Of a stretch of 64,000 nucleotides of DNA, positions 34,616 through 44,658 are shown piece by piece. Numbering within the stretch: the stretch's first letter is position 1; the number at the start of each line of letters is the position of its first letter. The stretch lies in assembly GCA_964458575.1 (NCBI GenBank), contig CAYWMD010000019.1, forward strand, positions 39,166-103,165, in the 5' to 3' direction. This DNA is from CAYWMD01 sp964458575 (GTDB taxonomy: Bacteria; Verrucomicrobiota; Verrucomicrobiia; Limisphaerales; JADLHS01). A program made the position numbers and the translations under genes. The notes beneath the pieces were generated by a model. That model saw only the letters and a list, made by a program, of their open reading frames with translations. It ran no database searches and was not told the DNA's origin.

Positions 34616-37480
34616 TCATTCTTCGTTTTTCAGGCGACGTTCCGTGGCAGGACTTTCGCGTTTGCCGGTAGTCCCGACAATGGGCCAGGACGCGCGAAGC
34701 TTGTCGGCATAGGGACCGATCCGCTTAATCGGGATCGCTTTGAAGCCCAGTTTGAAGGCGGGCGACTCCGGTTTCAGCCGGTAGTCGTCGCGCGCCGGAT
34801 CAAGAAATAATGGGTCGGCTACGACCGAGTGGCGGTCCATCCCGCGGGCTTGCCAGCCTTCCCATTCGTCACTCAACTCCGCCTCGCGCAGCGAGACATC
34901 GTCCACCCAGAATCGGTCGGTTCCAGTGGAAAACGTCAGCCGCCAATGGAGGGTGTCCATGGTGGGTTGGTAGGCCGCCTCACCCGGCTTGGGCAGGCGG
35001 AACAGCAGTTCATACTGCCGCCACTCAGGCGAAAGTGACAGCGCCGCTGATGCCGTCCAACTGTGGGCATCTTTCTTCCAGGAAAAAGTGCTCAGTTCCA
35101 CCGGAGTTATCGCGCCCTCGCCCTTCATCCACGCGCTGAGACGATAGGTTTTCCCCGGCTGGAACGGAGCCGACCCCAGAGTCAGGTACACGATTTTGGG
35201 AACTTTATCCTCCGGCAGAAAGGGCGCCGGCTCGATCGCGAGCGAGCGTGTGCCTTCATGGGCTTGATCGTCCACCACGCGCACCCGCGTCCGGTCTTCT
35301 TTGCCAAGCGGCCATCCCCAGCCGTCAGGAAATGCGTTCAGCGAACCCGCCTCAAGCCCGGAGTTGGCGAGGAGGTTGGTGCCGCGTTCGGATTTCAGCA
35401 CGATCTGCCCGGTGCGCAGGGGCTTGCCGAAATGATAAACCAGGTTGAAATCCGACTCATTGCGGTCCAGGGGCACATTCTTGAACCGGAGCAACTCGGC
35501 GTCTGAGCCCTGATAATAGAAGATGTTCCGCCGAAGCACGCTGCCATGCGCAACCTGGCCGTTGGGAAGCGGCACTAGGCGTGGATCTCGGAAAGCCGGC
35601 ACGCCGCGCCATGCCAGAGACAGCTTGGCCTTCTCATACGTCGCGGTCCACTCCTTCACCTTCGTGCTCCAGAATCCCGTGGCCGTCGTCCAGCCAAAGT
35701 AGTCCACCTGGCTTTGCGCGCCGCCGACGAACACATTGTTTTCGACCAGATTGTCACGGCCCGAGTGCATATAGAGCAGGCCAACGCCGGCACGGACCAG
35801 GATATTGCCCGTGATCTCGACGCCACTGGCGGCCCAGTCCGGATAGACGGCGTGCGTAAAGTACGGGGAGCGCCATTGGCCGGCTTGAGCGTCGTAGCCG
35901 AATCCAATGGTATCGTGAATGTAGTTGTTCCGAATGACCACGCCCAGCCAGTCCACCCAGTCAATGGCACCGCCACTGATGGCTCCAGTGTCTTCACCCT
36001 CCAGACAAGTATGGTGGATGTGGTTGAACTCGATGAGATGCTGGTTCCCCCAGAGCGTGATCCCCGCTTGCGGCGTGTCATGGATCAGATTGTGGGAGGC
36101 GCGATGGCCGCAACCACGGAATATCATGCCCGTGCCTTGCCGCCCGACCCGACCTGCATGGTGGATATGGTTGTTGTCCACAAAGTGCCCGCCCACGGCC
36201 AGACTCACCGGATCGCCACCACTCAGTTCAACGCCATGGCAGCCCACGTCATGAATGTCGTTACCGACCACACCGTTTTCCCGACCGCCATGCACGGCGA
36301 CCCCGTTCCCGCTTTGGTCGCCCGCGTTGCGGATCGTGCTGGCGGCAATCACGCAGTGGGTGCAGTCCTCGAGTTTGACGGCGGTTTCGTCACAGCACTC
36401 GAAGGTGAATCCCTGAAACGTGACATGCGCGCATTGCTTCATCCCGAGGATTGACTGGAGCGCAGCGGCATGAAGGGTCTTGCTGCCGATGGTTGCTGGC
36501 GGCCAGAAATAGAGCGTCCAGGTCCGGTCATCGAGATACCACTCTCCGGGCGCGTCGAGTTCCTCGAACAGGTTGCGCAGTAAATAACGATCGCCGGGCC
36601 GGATCTCGTAAAAGCCTCCGGGCTTCAGGTTCAAGATCCCGTTGGTGGAATCAAGAGACTCGATCGTCAGTACGGAGTGCTCCCAGTTGAAACGAGGAAA
36701 GATGGAGACTTCGCCCTGATCCACCCGTTTCCAGGAATGGATGTCCGTTGGCCGGAGCTGCAGCGTCCGCGTCAGGCGCGGGATGTTCCGCTGCCAGAAA
36801 TCCAAGTGCTGATTCTGCGCAAGGTAGCCGCCTTCATCCGGGCTGTCCTCATACATGCCGAAACGTTTCCCATCCACGTAAGCCCAATCGCCGCCGTTCA
36901 AGTCGTCGGGGTTGCGGTTGGGGTAACGCGCTAATTCTTGCCGTTTGCCATCAAAAACCACCACGCGAAAGCGCCGGCCTTCCCATCCTTGTGACCGGAG
37001 ATCCGCCTTCAGGATTTGCCCCGCGTGCGGCATGAAGTTGGTGATGGGCCGTCCCCCGAGCAGCGTGACTTTCTCGTCGGCGAAAGCGCGATAAACGATG
37101 GGGGCATCCTTCGTGCCGGAGTCCTCCGTGCCGAGTTCCAACGTCCTGGGGAGCACATACGTCCCGCCGCGAACCTGGACCGTTACCGGACCGGGAAGAC
37201 CACCGGGCGCGTTGAGATTTCGGATGGCATCGCGGGCGCGCTCCAATGTGGCGAAGGGTTTTGACTGGGTGCCGGGATTTGCGTCCTGACCATTTGTGGC
37301 AACATAAAACTCCACCGCCCGGCTGCGGGCGTCGAGCCTTTGAGCCGGAGAAGCCGCCGCCGCGTTTGTCGCATCAGGGCCGCCTTGGGCAGCGCAGCCG
37401 GTCCGGGAGGCGGATAAGCTCACCACGAGGATCAGTGGAAGAATCCGCAGAGGGGTTGGCACCACAAAGCCTTGGCTCAT
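34616..37480 (-). CDS. Large secreted beta-helix protein (GH141-like) with C-terminal binding module
   Basis: This 954-residue protein has a signal peptide with a possible lipobox (SLSASRTGC). Residues 57-100 (FYVATNGQDANPGTQSKPF, then ATLERARDAIRNL) open a right-handed parallel beta-helix, with repeated NxxI/V turns (VIAASTIRN, GVVGNDIHDVG, FVDNNHIHHAG, FNHIHHTC, IRNNYIHDT, ITGNILVRAG, ENNVFVGG). Residues of about 700-880 form a CBM-like jelly roll (LLANSGLEAGSLNAFPDGW ... WVDDVSLREAEL). The layout recalls GH141 enzymes of rhamnogalacturonan-II utilisation, but the assignment is tentative. Its ATG overlaps the stop of the DUF1080 gene (ATGA, 37477-37480). Confidence 0.78.
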   Translation of the reverse strand: MSQGFVVPTPLRILPLILVVSLSASRTGCAAQGGPDATNAAAASPAQRLDARSRAVEFYVATNGQDANPGTQSKPFATLERARDAIRNLNAPGGLPGPVTVQVRGGTYVLPRTLELGTEDSGTKDAPIVYRAFADEKVTLLGGRPITNFMPHAGQILKADLRSQGWEGRRFRVVVFDGKRQELARYPNRNPDDLNGGDWAYVDGKRFGMYEDSPDEGGYLAQNQHLDFWQRNIPRLTRTLQLRPTDIHSWKRVDQGEVSIFPRFNWEHSVLTIESLDSTNGILNLKPGGFYEIRPGDRYLLRNLFEELDAPGEWYLDDRTWTLYFWPPATIGSKTLHAAALQSILGMKQCAHVTFQGFTFECCDETAVKLEDCTHCVIAASTIRNAGDQSGNGVAVHGGRENGVVGNDIHDVGCHGVELSGGDPVSLAVGGHFVDNNHIHHAGRVGRQGTGMIFRGCGHRASHNLIHDTPQAGITLWGNQHLIEFNHIHHTCLEGEDTGAISGGAIDWVDWLGVVIRNNYIHDTIGFGYDAQAGQWRSPYFTHAVYPDWAASGVEITGNILVRAGVGLLYMHSGRDNLVENNVFVGGAQSQVDYFGWTTATGFWSTKVKEWTATYEKAKLSLAWRGVPAFRDPRLVPLPNGQVAHGSVLRRNIFYYQGSDAELLRFKNVPLDRNESDFNLVYHFGKPLRTGQIVLKSERGTNLLANSGLEAGSLNAFPDGWGWPLGKEDRTRVRVVDDQAHEGTRSLAIEPAPFLPEDKVPKIVYLTLGSAPFQPGKTYRLSAWMKGEGAITPVELSTFSWKKDAHSWTASAALSLSPEWRQYELLFRLPKPGEAAYQPTMDTLHWRLTFSTGTDRFWVDDVSLREAELSDEWEGWQARGMDRHSVVADPLFLDPARDDYRLKPESPAFKLGFKAIPIKRIGPYADKLRASWPIVGTTGKRESPATERRLKNEE

Positions 37481-38517
37481 TGAATTTTCTCAACCCATAC
37501 GTTGCGGAATTGAACCGGGTTGCCGTGGTCCTGCAGCAAGAGCCCGGCGGGTTGGCCTTCCTGTTCACTCACCGCACCACCGGTGACCTTCGGTAGTTCG
37601 AGATTATCGTGAATGACCACGCCGTTGTGAACGACAGTGATCCGGGCATTCGCCACCTTCCGCCCGCTGGCATCGAGTTTGGCCGCGTGGAACGTGATGT
37701 CGTAGGTCTGCCACTGCAGAGGCGGGGCGCACATGTTCACCAGCGGCCTGGCCACCTGGTAAATACCACCGCACTCATTGTCCGCGCCTTCGAGACCGTA
37801 GCTGTCGAGCACCTGCACCTCGTAGCGGCTCTGGAGATAGACCCCACTGTTGCCGCGAGCCTGCCCGGACTCCCTCGGCATGTAAGGAAGACGGAACTCG
37901 ACGTGCAATTGCTGATCCCCGAACTTCTCTTTGCTGACGATGTTTCCCCCGCCGGCCACTTCGACGATGCCACCAGGAAGCAGCTTCCATTTCACCGGCT
38001 GTCCGGCGTTTTGAGATTCCCACGCGTCGAGATTCGATCCGTCGAGCAGGACCACCGCAGCGGCGGGCGGACGCCTGCCGAGCGCCGGGGAGATGCGCTG
38101 GGTTTGCTTCAGTTCAAACCGCCCGTGTCGACGCCCCGCCACGGTGCCTTGAACCGCTCCGTCCTTCAAGTTGCCCGCCCAAAGCGAGGCATCGAGAACC
38201 ACACCGCGGTCAGTAGTGCCCGTGACCCGACCCACGTCGAAAGGGATATCGTCGAGGAAACGGAACTGTTCACTGCGGATCGCGCCGCGCAGGCGGAAAA
38301 GATACGGACCGCGTTTGGCAAAATCAGCCACGCCGCGCGCCTCGTAACGATTATCGCCCAGTGGAATCATGTAAACGTCAGCCGCCTGGGGTTCGCCGTT
38401 AAGCGTGACCGTGCCCTGCCAGTCGCCCATGAAGGGATCGGTGGAGGTGCCGGGCGGTTGGCCAAAGGCCGGACTAACCAGCAGGCTGCTGGCGAGCAGG
38501 AGGGTCGGGATTTTCAT
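37477..38517 (-). CDS. DUF1080 (3-keto-disaccharide hydrolase-like) secreted protein
   Basis: The 346-residue protein has a signal peptide (IPTLLLASSLLVSPAFG). Residues 30-130 form a small beta domain (DWQGTVTLNGEPQAADVYM). Residues 150-346 are DUF1080: VVLLDGSNLDAWESQ, GDQQLHVEFRLPYMP, RGNSGVYLQSRYEVQVLDSYG, CGGIYQ, WQTYDITFHAAK, GNPVQFRNVWVEKI. This jelly-roll domain, also called 3-keto-disaccharide hydrolase, occurs widely in Planctomycetes and Verrucomicrobia. Pairing with the Gfo/Idh/MocA gene 27 bp upstream fits the proposed keto-sugar route in which an oxidoreductase makes a 3-keto sugar that is then hydrolysed; this link is inference. Confidence 0.9.
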   Translation of the reverse strand: MKIPTLLLASSLLVSPAFGQPPGTSTDPFMGDWQGTVTLNGEPQAADVYMIPLGDNRYEARGVADFAKRGPYLFRLRGAIRSEQFRFLDDIPFDVGRVTGTTDRGVVLDASLWAGNLKDGAVQGTVAGRRHGRFELKQTQRISPALGRRPPAAAVVLLDGSNLDAWESQNAGQPVKWKLLPGGIVEVAGGGNIVSKEKFGDQQLHVEFRLPYMPRESGQARGNSGVYLQSRYEVQVLDSYGLEGADNECGGIYQVARPLVNMCAPPLQWQTYDITFHAAKLDASGRKVANARITVVHNGVVIHDNLELPKVTGGAVSEQEGQPAGLLLQDHGNPVQFRNVWVEKIQ

Positions 38518-38544
38518 CTGGTATTGGCGATTGGTGATTCTTGG

Positions 38545-39933
38545 TTACGCTTGCCAGCCCTTGCGGTTGCGGCGCCGGATGAATTGAGCCGCCTCGGGCA
38601 AATTGGTCGAAATCATGTTCGGCCCGTCCCACTCCATGCGGCGGCCCTCACCCACGCGCAGTGCAATGCAACCCAGCAGGATGATTTCGGTGAGATAGGC
38701 GGCGATGTCGAAGTTCGAATACGCCGGCGTTCCGTCCTTCAGCATCTGGAACCATTCCTGCATGTGACCGGGCGAGCGCGGAATGCTTTGCGGCACCGCC
38801 TTGCAGGCCTCGTGCTGGTCTCCGGGCACGATTTCGTCCTGCCCCTTCATCGCCACAAAGAAGCGTGCCCCGTAATCGTCGGGCGAGAAAAGCTTGCCCT
38901 TTTCGCCAACGATCAGGCACCCCGCCACCGGCAGCGTGCCCATTGTTTGCACAATCTCCTTGGTCAAGTCCGAGTCCGGCCGCAGGGGCTTGAGCGCGTC
39001 ACCCGGATTGCCGTCATACCACCAGAATTTGAGCGGTGGCAGGTCTTCGCGTTCCGGAAACTCAAAGCGGATGCGCGCGGTCTTCGGGAAGGTTTCGGAG
39101 TAAATCCGCGAGGCCATTTCACATTCAACGACGTTCGGGTAACCCAGTTTCAAGGCGCGAAACGGCATGTTGACCGTGTGGCACGCCATGTCGCCCAACG
39201 CGCCGGTACCGAAATCATACCAGCCGCGCCATTTGAATGTGTGGTAAACACCCTGCTTGTAAGGCCGTGGCGCAGCCGGCCCCAGCCAGCTTTTCCAGTC
39301 GAGGTAGTCCGGCACCGGATCCGCGCCTTTGGGCCGTTCCAACCCCTGTGGCCATACGGGACGATTCGTCCACACATGCAACTCGAGTGGGTTCCCGATC
39401 ACCCCAGCCTGAACCACTTCAACCGCGCGCCGCAGCCCGGGTTCCGCGCTGCCCTGGTTGCCCATCTGGGTGGCCAGTTTTTTCTCCTTCGCCAGCCGTC
39501 GCATGATGCGCGCCTCGTCCACGGTTTGCGTCAGCGGTTTCTGGCAGAAGCAGTGTTTGCCCATCTTCATGGCGCGAATCGCCGCGACGCCGTGATTGTG
39601 GTCAGGCGTCGATACGGTCACCGCATCAATATCCCTGCCCAATTCATCCAGCATCTTCCGGTAATCGCGGAACTTCCTGGCCTGAGGAAACTGCTGGCCC
39701 TTCTTGTCGAGCGTCCGCTGGTCCACGTCGCAGATGGCAATGATGTTCCCGCCGCAGGCTGCGGCATCGCTGCTGTCGCTGTCGCCTTTGCCACCCACGC
39801 CAATGCAGGCGACGTTGATGCGGTCATTGGCGCCCAGCACCCGTCCGACAAAAGGGAAGCCGAGGACGGCTGCGCCCGCGGTGATGGCGGTGCGACTGAG
39901 AAACTGCCGGCGTGTCAGTGCGTTCAAATCCAT
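38545..39933 (-). CDS. Tat-exported Gfo/Idh/MocA family oxidoreductase
   Basis: I place the start at 39933 (MDLNALTRRQFLSRTAITAG), which gives a Tat signal with RRQFL; the frame is open to 40035 but that part is AT-rich and not protein-like. Residues 35-160 are a Rossmann domain (INVACIGVGGKGDSD, AICDVDQRTLDKKG, VTVSTPDHNHGVAAIRAM) with the Lys-Pro motif as HCFCQKPLTQT. The C-terminal half carries the substrate domain (YDFGTGALGDMACHTVNM), typical of the periplasmic members so frequent in this phylum. It would use a bound NAD(P) to oxidise or reduce a sugar. It is followed by a DUF1080 gene. Confidence 0.92.
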   Translation of the reverse strand: MDLNALTRRQFLSRTAITAGAAVLGFPFVGRVLGANDRINVACIGVGGKGDSDSSDAAACGGNIIAICDVDQRTLDKKGQQFPQARKFRDYRKMLDELGRDIDAVTVSTPDHNHGVAAIRAMKMGKHCFCQKPLTQTVDEARIMRRLAKEKKLATQMGNQGSAEPGLRRAVEVVQAGVIGNPLELHVWTNRPVWPQGLERPKGADPVPDYLDWKSWLGPAAPRPYKQGVYHTFKWRGWYDFGTGALGDMACHTVNMPFRALKLGYPNVVECEMASRIYSETFPKTARIRFEFPEREDLPPLKFWWYDGNPGDALKPLRPDSDLTKEIVQTMGTLPVAGCLIVGEKGKLFSPDDYGARFFVAMKGQDEIVPGDQHEACKAVPQSIPRSPGHMQEWFQMLKDGTPAYSNFDIAAYLTEIILLGCIALRVGEGRRMEWDGPNMISTNLPEAAQFIRRRNRKGWQA

Positions 39934-40060
39934 AGTTTGTGTTTTTGCTAGTTTTTGCATGGCTTGTGGTAATGGTTTGTTGCTTTGGTTTATAGTTTTA
40001 TGGTTGATAGTTAATTCTTTTCTGCGTTTCGTCATGCGCGCCTAAACTCCCGCAGTTGCT

Positions 40061-43012
40061 TCACTCCAGTTGCTTGCCGTTCACGATCACCTGAAACTGC
40101 TTGTGCGTCTCGTTCCGGCGGAATTCCACCCGCACTCCGAGCGGCGCGGAATATCGCACCTCCAGTTTATCGCCCTCGATTTTCCAATTCACCCTCACCG
40201 GACCGCGCACGGTGGCAGTAGTGCCGCGCGCCCAGGTCAGGCCGTTAAGGCGCGGGCTGATTTGCACCGTGGCCGCGCCGGGCGAGGTGTCTTTGATGCC
40301 CAGCACGATCCGGTTCAGGAAACGCGACGGCGCACTTGACCACGCGTGGGTGTGGCTGCGAGTCGGAAAACCGTCGCTGCCGGTTGTGCCGCTCGGGAAG
40401 CTCTCCCACACGGTCGTGGCCCCGGCTTCCAACATCGGCAGGTATTGCTTGTAGATGTCCTGGAGAATCGTGTCATCTAAGCCGAGCCTTTCGCAGGCTT
40501 CGTAAAGGTAAAGCGCGGCGAACGGCGAGCCCACTTTGATCATCTTCGGCGGCGGGTTCGTCATGTTGTTCACCGCTGCGGCGGCATGTTCCCTGGGCAC
40601 GACATCGTAGAGCAAGGACAGGAAACTCGTGTGCTGGCAGATCGAGGGGCTGATTGAGCCGTCGTCGCGGATGGAATCGGGATAAGCCTGCCTGGCGTCA
40701 TCCCACAACTTGTTGATCCCATCGACGAGGCGCGCACGGAGCGACTTCAGCCACGCGACGTGCGTGGTGTCGCCCAGCGCGTCCGCCTCTTTCAGCGCGG
40801 CATCAATCGCGCCCACCAGGAACAGGCTGTTATGCACCACCGTCTTCTGCCCCTGGTCCGCACCAGTCCAGTCGAACATGTTCCAGAATGGTCCGCTAAA
40901 CAGATCGCGGTCACTCACAAGCTGGTCTGCGCCTTTTAGATTACGGATGACCGCCGGATACACGCCGCGCAGCCATTCCTTGTCGCCGGTTTCCCAATAG
41001 TGATCCCACGTCGAAATGCCCCACAGGAAACTCCACGCGGGCAGCAGGCAATCCCAACCGGAGGGCGTTTGGCAACCGGCGATCGGATAGCGCTCGAGCG
41101 ATTGCGCGGTGATGTTAACGCAACGGCGCGCCAGATCGTGCGCGCCGAATACGCCGTAAGCGAGCAATGACTCGTTGCGCGCGTCGCCAACCCAGTGGGT
41201 CTGTTCGTAGAGCGGGCAATCGGTGAAGGTGTCTTCCATGCAGAGTTTGAGCGTGCGCGTGGAGATGTCCCAGATGCGGTCGAGGCGTGCGTCGCTGCAA
41301 CTAAAGCTGCCGATGTAATCGACCGGGTAGGTGGACTCAATCACGTTGAAGTGACGGAGGCGCACAGGCGAGTGCTGGTTGCGTAGCGTCAGGAAGACAT
41401 AGCGACCGGAACGGCGCTTGAATGAGGCAAAGCGGTTGTCGCCTTGCTTGGTAATGTAGCGCAGGCCGTTGCGGTTGCCACCGGGAAACTGGATGCGGCC
41501 ATCGGGCGCGATGTATTCCACGGCGAAGATGTCCACTTGCACACCCGCGTCGGCAATGAGATCGAAGTTCCAGTAACCGCAGTTCTGCTCGCCGAGGTCG
41601 TAGAGCAACTCCACATCGCCACTCTGGCTTGGCTGGATCGTGGTGAACTCAGGGTTGTCGTGGAGCGCGCCGGAGGGATTCGCGACCAGCGACGCGGCGT
41701 CGCCGACCACCTGCCGTTGCGTGAACTGCCAATACACGTCCTGCACGAACATTTTGTCGGCAGGCATCTGCTCGCAACGTCTGCCAAGCACCTGCTTGAA
41801 GCCATTGAGGTCTTTGATGGAAGCCAGCCAGTTGTCCACGCGCTTGGAGTAATCCTTGGCCAGTTGACCGAGGGGCATTTCCCGGTCGCGAAACGGCAGC
41901 CAGACCATGTCGTTGGTGGCGACTGCGAACTCGGGCAGGCGGATGAAGACCCACGGATTTCCGGCGCCGGGTTGCAGCGGATTGCGAAGTTTGAAGCCTT
42001 GCGCGTTCATGAGCCGCACCGCTTTCTCCTTGTCGTGGCCAAACAGAGCGCCGGTGAACGCCAGCACCAGATGCTTGCCCGGCGGAAGCTGGATGCTGCG
42101 GGCGCTTCGACGGCCCTCCGGCTTGTCCGGCCGCTCACCATCAATGGCGACCTTCATGCCCTCGGTCTGGAGATTCAAATCTATCGCCGCATCGTTCTCC
42201 AGAATCGTGGCCATGCCGAGGCCGCAGCTGGCGGTGTGGTTCGCCTCGATGAGTCCAGGATTCACCAACCGCGCCGCCGGCACGCAGTAGTTCACCCCGT
42301 CGGCCTGCACGAGTTTTGCGCCCGCAAACGACTTGAAGGCGAAGGGCTGCTTTGTGAGCAACGCTGAATCGCGCGGGTTCAGATCTTTCCATGGTCCTTT
42401 GTTCGCATCGAACAGGACGGCCGCTTTCGTAAACGCGAGCTTTTCCGCCAGCCGCGCGTCGTAAAGTTCGCAAGGCTCCATCTGGATGCTCACCTTGGGC
42501 GTTTCCGAAACCAGCGCCGGGAACGCCGCGACATCCCAGGAGCCGTCGGTTGTCAGGGTGGTGGTTTTGCCGCCGGCCAGCGTCACCTCGAGCTGCGCGA
42601 GCAGCCCGGCTTGCCGGGGCACGCGATGGAAATCGCCCACGCCATAGTAACGCGCAATGATGCGGATTTCGTTCGCGCCGTCCACCAGGTAAGGCGTGGC
42701 GTCAATCACATCGTATTGGAAATGCTCCGGCCAACTGCGGCCCGGGCCGTCATTGACCCAGTGCCCGTTGATAAAGAGCCGGTAGAAGCTGTCGGCGGTG
42801 ATGCGCAACGCGGCTTGCCTTGGTTGGTTCAGCTTGAACTTCCTTTCTGCGACGACGGCTTGGTTGTAGGCGTTGACGTCTGCGCCCTTGCGCCAGATCC
42901 ATTTCGCTTGAAGTGGAACTGGAGTGGCACTGCACAGATCAGCGCCGGCAAGCAGCAGGACAGCGGTCAGGGATTTCGGCAAGTGGCGACTGAGAATTGG
43001 ATGGATTTTCAT
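40061..43012 (-). CDS. GH78 alpha-L-rhamnosidase-like, secreted
   Basis: This 983-residue protein has a signal peptide (LTAVLLLAGADLCSA). Residues 35-180 form the N-terminal sandwich (LQAKWIWRKGADVNAYNQA, FYRLFINGHWVNDGPG). The (alpha/alpha)6 barrel starts near residue 570 and shows FTDCPLYEQTHWVGDARNES (about 600), WDHYWETGDKEWLRGVYPA, and ATTVWESFPSG (about 870), with the final SHTHAWSSAPSRFLNRIVLG. These match GH78, whose acidic residues in the DCP-E-x-x-x-WxGD and WE motifs act in catalysis. GH78 releases alpha-L-rhamnose, for example from rhamnogalacturonan. It ends with the usual C-terminal sandwich. Confidence 0.9.
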   Translation of the reverse strand: MKIHPILSRHLPKSLTAVLLLAGADLCSATPVPLQAKWIWRKGADVNAYNQAVVAERKFKLNQPRQAALRITADSFYRLFINGHWVNDGPGRSWPEHFQYDVIDATPYLVDGANEIRIIARYYGVGDFHRVPRQAGLLAQLEVTLAGGKTTTLTTDGSWDVAAFPALVSETPKVSIQMEPCELYDARLAEKLAFTKAAVLFDANKGPWKDLNPRDSALLTKQPFAFKSFAGAKLVQADGVNYCVPAARLVNPGLIEANHTASCGLGMATILENDAAIDLNLQTEGMKVAIDGERPDKPEGRRSARSIQLPPGKHLVLAFTGALFGHDKEKAVRLMNAQGFKLRNPLQPGAGNPWVFIRLPEFAVATNDMVWLPFRDREMPLGQLAKDYSKRVDNWLASIKDLNGFKQVLGRRCEQMPADKMFVQDVYWQFTQRQVVGDAASLVANPSGALHDNPEFTTIQPSQSGDVELLYDLGEQNCGYWNFDLIADAGVQVDIFAVEYIAPDGRIQFPGGNRNGLRYITKQGDNRFASFKRRSGRYVFLTLRNQHSPVRLRHFNVIESTYPVDYIGSFSCSDARLDRIWDISTRTLKLCMEDTFTDCPLYEQTHWVGDARNESLLAYGVFGAHDLARRCVNITAQSLERYPIAGCQTPSGWDCLLPAWSFLWGISTWDHYWETGDKEWLRGVYPAVIRNLKGADQLVSDRDLFSGPFWNMFDWTGADQGQKTVVHNSLFLVGAIDAALKEADALGDTTHVAWLKSLRARLVDGINKLWDDARQAYPDSIRDDGSISPSICQHTSFLSLLYDVVPREHAAAAVNNMTNPPPKMIKVGSPFAALYLYEACERLGLDDTILQDIYKQYLPMLEAGATTVWESFPSGTTGSDGFPTRSHTHAWSSAPSRFLNRIVLGIKDTSPGAATVQISPRLNGLTWARGTTATVRGPVRVNWKIEGDKLEVRYSAPLGVRVEFRRNETHKQFQVIVNGKQLE

Positions 43013-43060
43013 TTTCGGTTCTGAATTCAGTTTCCGTATGGCGGAGTTAGATCCGAGAGG

Positions 43061-44500
43061 TCATTTCGGTTTCAAGTCGCTGGCCGCTGGCAATTGCCAA
43101 AGGTATGTGCCGATCGAGCGAGGAGGCAGCGACGTCGATGCGCCTCGTCCGACCACTTCGAGCGCCAATCTCAATTCTCGTCGGCCGGCATTTGCCACCA
43201 CGAGCACGAAACTCCCGTCGGGATTGTGGAAGGCGACGTTGGGTACAGCACGGGGGCTGCTGCTTTCCACCCGCACGGCGCCGCGCTGGATGAACTTCAT
43301 GAAGTGCCCGTAAAGAAAGAAATCAAAATGCTCGACCGGCGTCAGGCTTTTTGTGTCGAGCGTGATGATGGTGCGATCCGTGTCAAAGGGCCCGTTGTTC
43401 GGCTTTCCCTTGTCGTCGAGGATGGTGACCCAGGCGTTGTAGCTGGACGCCCAGTGGCGAAGTTTTTCGATGAGTTCCACGCCGCCTTTGATTCCGAACA
43501 CCGAGCCTTCGGTGAAATAGAGCGGCACCGCAGGAAACTCCCGATGAAATTCGCTCATGCCTTCCGGTCCGCCCGCGTACCCGTGGAACGCCACACCACT
43601 GACAAACGCCGCCGCCGCCGGATCCCACAGGATGGTGCGTGGATAGGCGATGCCAGGATCGTCGCCCCGGGTGCGGATATTGTAATTGTGGTCGTAACAC
43701 CAGATCTTCGTCTTCAACCCAGCCCGCCGGAAAGCCGGGCCAAGATGGTCGCGGATGAAGTCACGTTCCTGCTCTCCGGTCCAATGGCAGGAAGGATAAA
43801 ACCATTTTGGATCTTTCTCCTTCGCGCGGTCCACGCCCGGTTCGTTCTGAATCGTGACGGCATGAATCGGAATTCCCTCGGCTTCGTAGGTCTGGATGAA
43901 TTTTACGAAGTATTCGGCATAGGCGGCATACCACTGCGGCAACAATTCTCCTCCAATCATCGTGCCAGTGGTCTTCATCCAGCCGGGCGGACTCCACGGC
44001 GAAGCGAGGAACAGCAAGTCGGGATTCTTCTGCCGCGCCAGCTTGAGCACGGGCAGGATGTAGGCCCGGTCCCTCTCGATGGAGAAGCGCTTCAACTCGG
44101 GATCGGATTCGCCAGGTGGGAGATCATTGTAAGAATACCACGGGTCACCGGTGAAGTCGGGCGTGCCGATGCAAACGCGCATCAAGTTCATCCCAACGCC
44201 TGCCGTGGGACTGACCAGACGCTCGATCGTCCGCTCGCGATCCGCCTGAGACATGCGCCAGAGGTTGGAGCAGGTCGAAGATTCGAGGGAAGAGCCGAGC
44301 CCAAGCATTCTTTGGAAGGTAACGTCCGGTTTGATTTGGATCACATTCCGCGTGGCTACCGGGGTGCTTTGCCACTCAATGCCCGGTTGTTCGCTGAGCT
44401 GCGATTTCAGGTCGGCAGTGCTCAGCCACCAACGGATTCCAGCGGCCGAGGCGGGGCGGCACGCTGAAGTCGCCAAGAGCAGGACTAAAATAAACTTCAT
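43061..44500 (-). CDS. GH30 family glycosidase, secreted
   Basis: The ATG near 44500 (MKFILVLLLATSACRPASAAG) gives a signal peptide; a GTG at 44674 is in frame but the added 58 residues are not protein-like. The body matches GH30: RMLGLGSSLESSTC, GVGMNLMRVCIGTPDFTG, FLASPWSPPGWMKTTGTM, VTIQNEPGVD (about residue 219, the acid/base Glu) and LYFTEGSVFG (about 328, the nucleophile Glu), then a C-terminal sandwich. GH30 includes beta-glucosylceramidases, beta-1,6-glucanases, xylanases and beta-fucosidases; specificity cannot be read. The gene is 158 bp from the GH112 gene, so it may or may not share its transcript. Confidence 0.9.
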   Translation of the reverse strand: MKFILVLLLATSACRPASAAGIRWWLSTADLKSQLSEQPGIEWQSTPVATRNVIQIKPDVTFQRMLGLGSSLESSTCSNLWRMSQADRERTIERLVSPTAGVGMNLMRVCIGTPDFTGDPWYSYNDLPPGESDPELKRFSIERDRAYILPVLKLARQKNPDLLFLASPWSPPGWMKTTGTMIGGELLPQWYAAYAEYFVKFIQTYEAEGIPIHAVTIQNEPGVDRAKEKDPKWFYPSCHWTGEQERDFIRDHLGPAFRRAGLKTKIWCYDHNYNIRTRGDDPGIAYPRTILWDPAAAAFVSGVAFHGYAGGPEGMSEFHREFPAVPLYFTEGSVFGIKGGVELIEKLRHWASSYNAWVTILDDKGKPNNGPFDTDRTIITLDTKSLTPVEHFDFFLYGHFMKFIQRGAVRVESSSPRAVPNVAFHNPDGSFVLVVANAGRRELRLALEVVGRGASTSLPPRSIGTYLWQLPAASDLKPK

Positions 44501-44658
44501 AAAACAGATGCGCGTGGAGTGCGTCTCCCCGCGGAAAGAGCGCGCCAAGAGGATTGACACACCCAGATAAAACAAGTGCCTGAATCGGTTTAAGACCATA
44601 CGGAGGTTTGCTTGGATTGAGTTTCCGATGGGTTCAATGAGAATGGAGGTGAATTCGG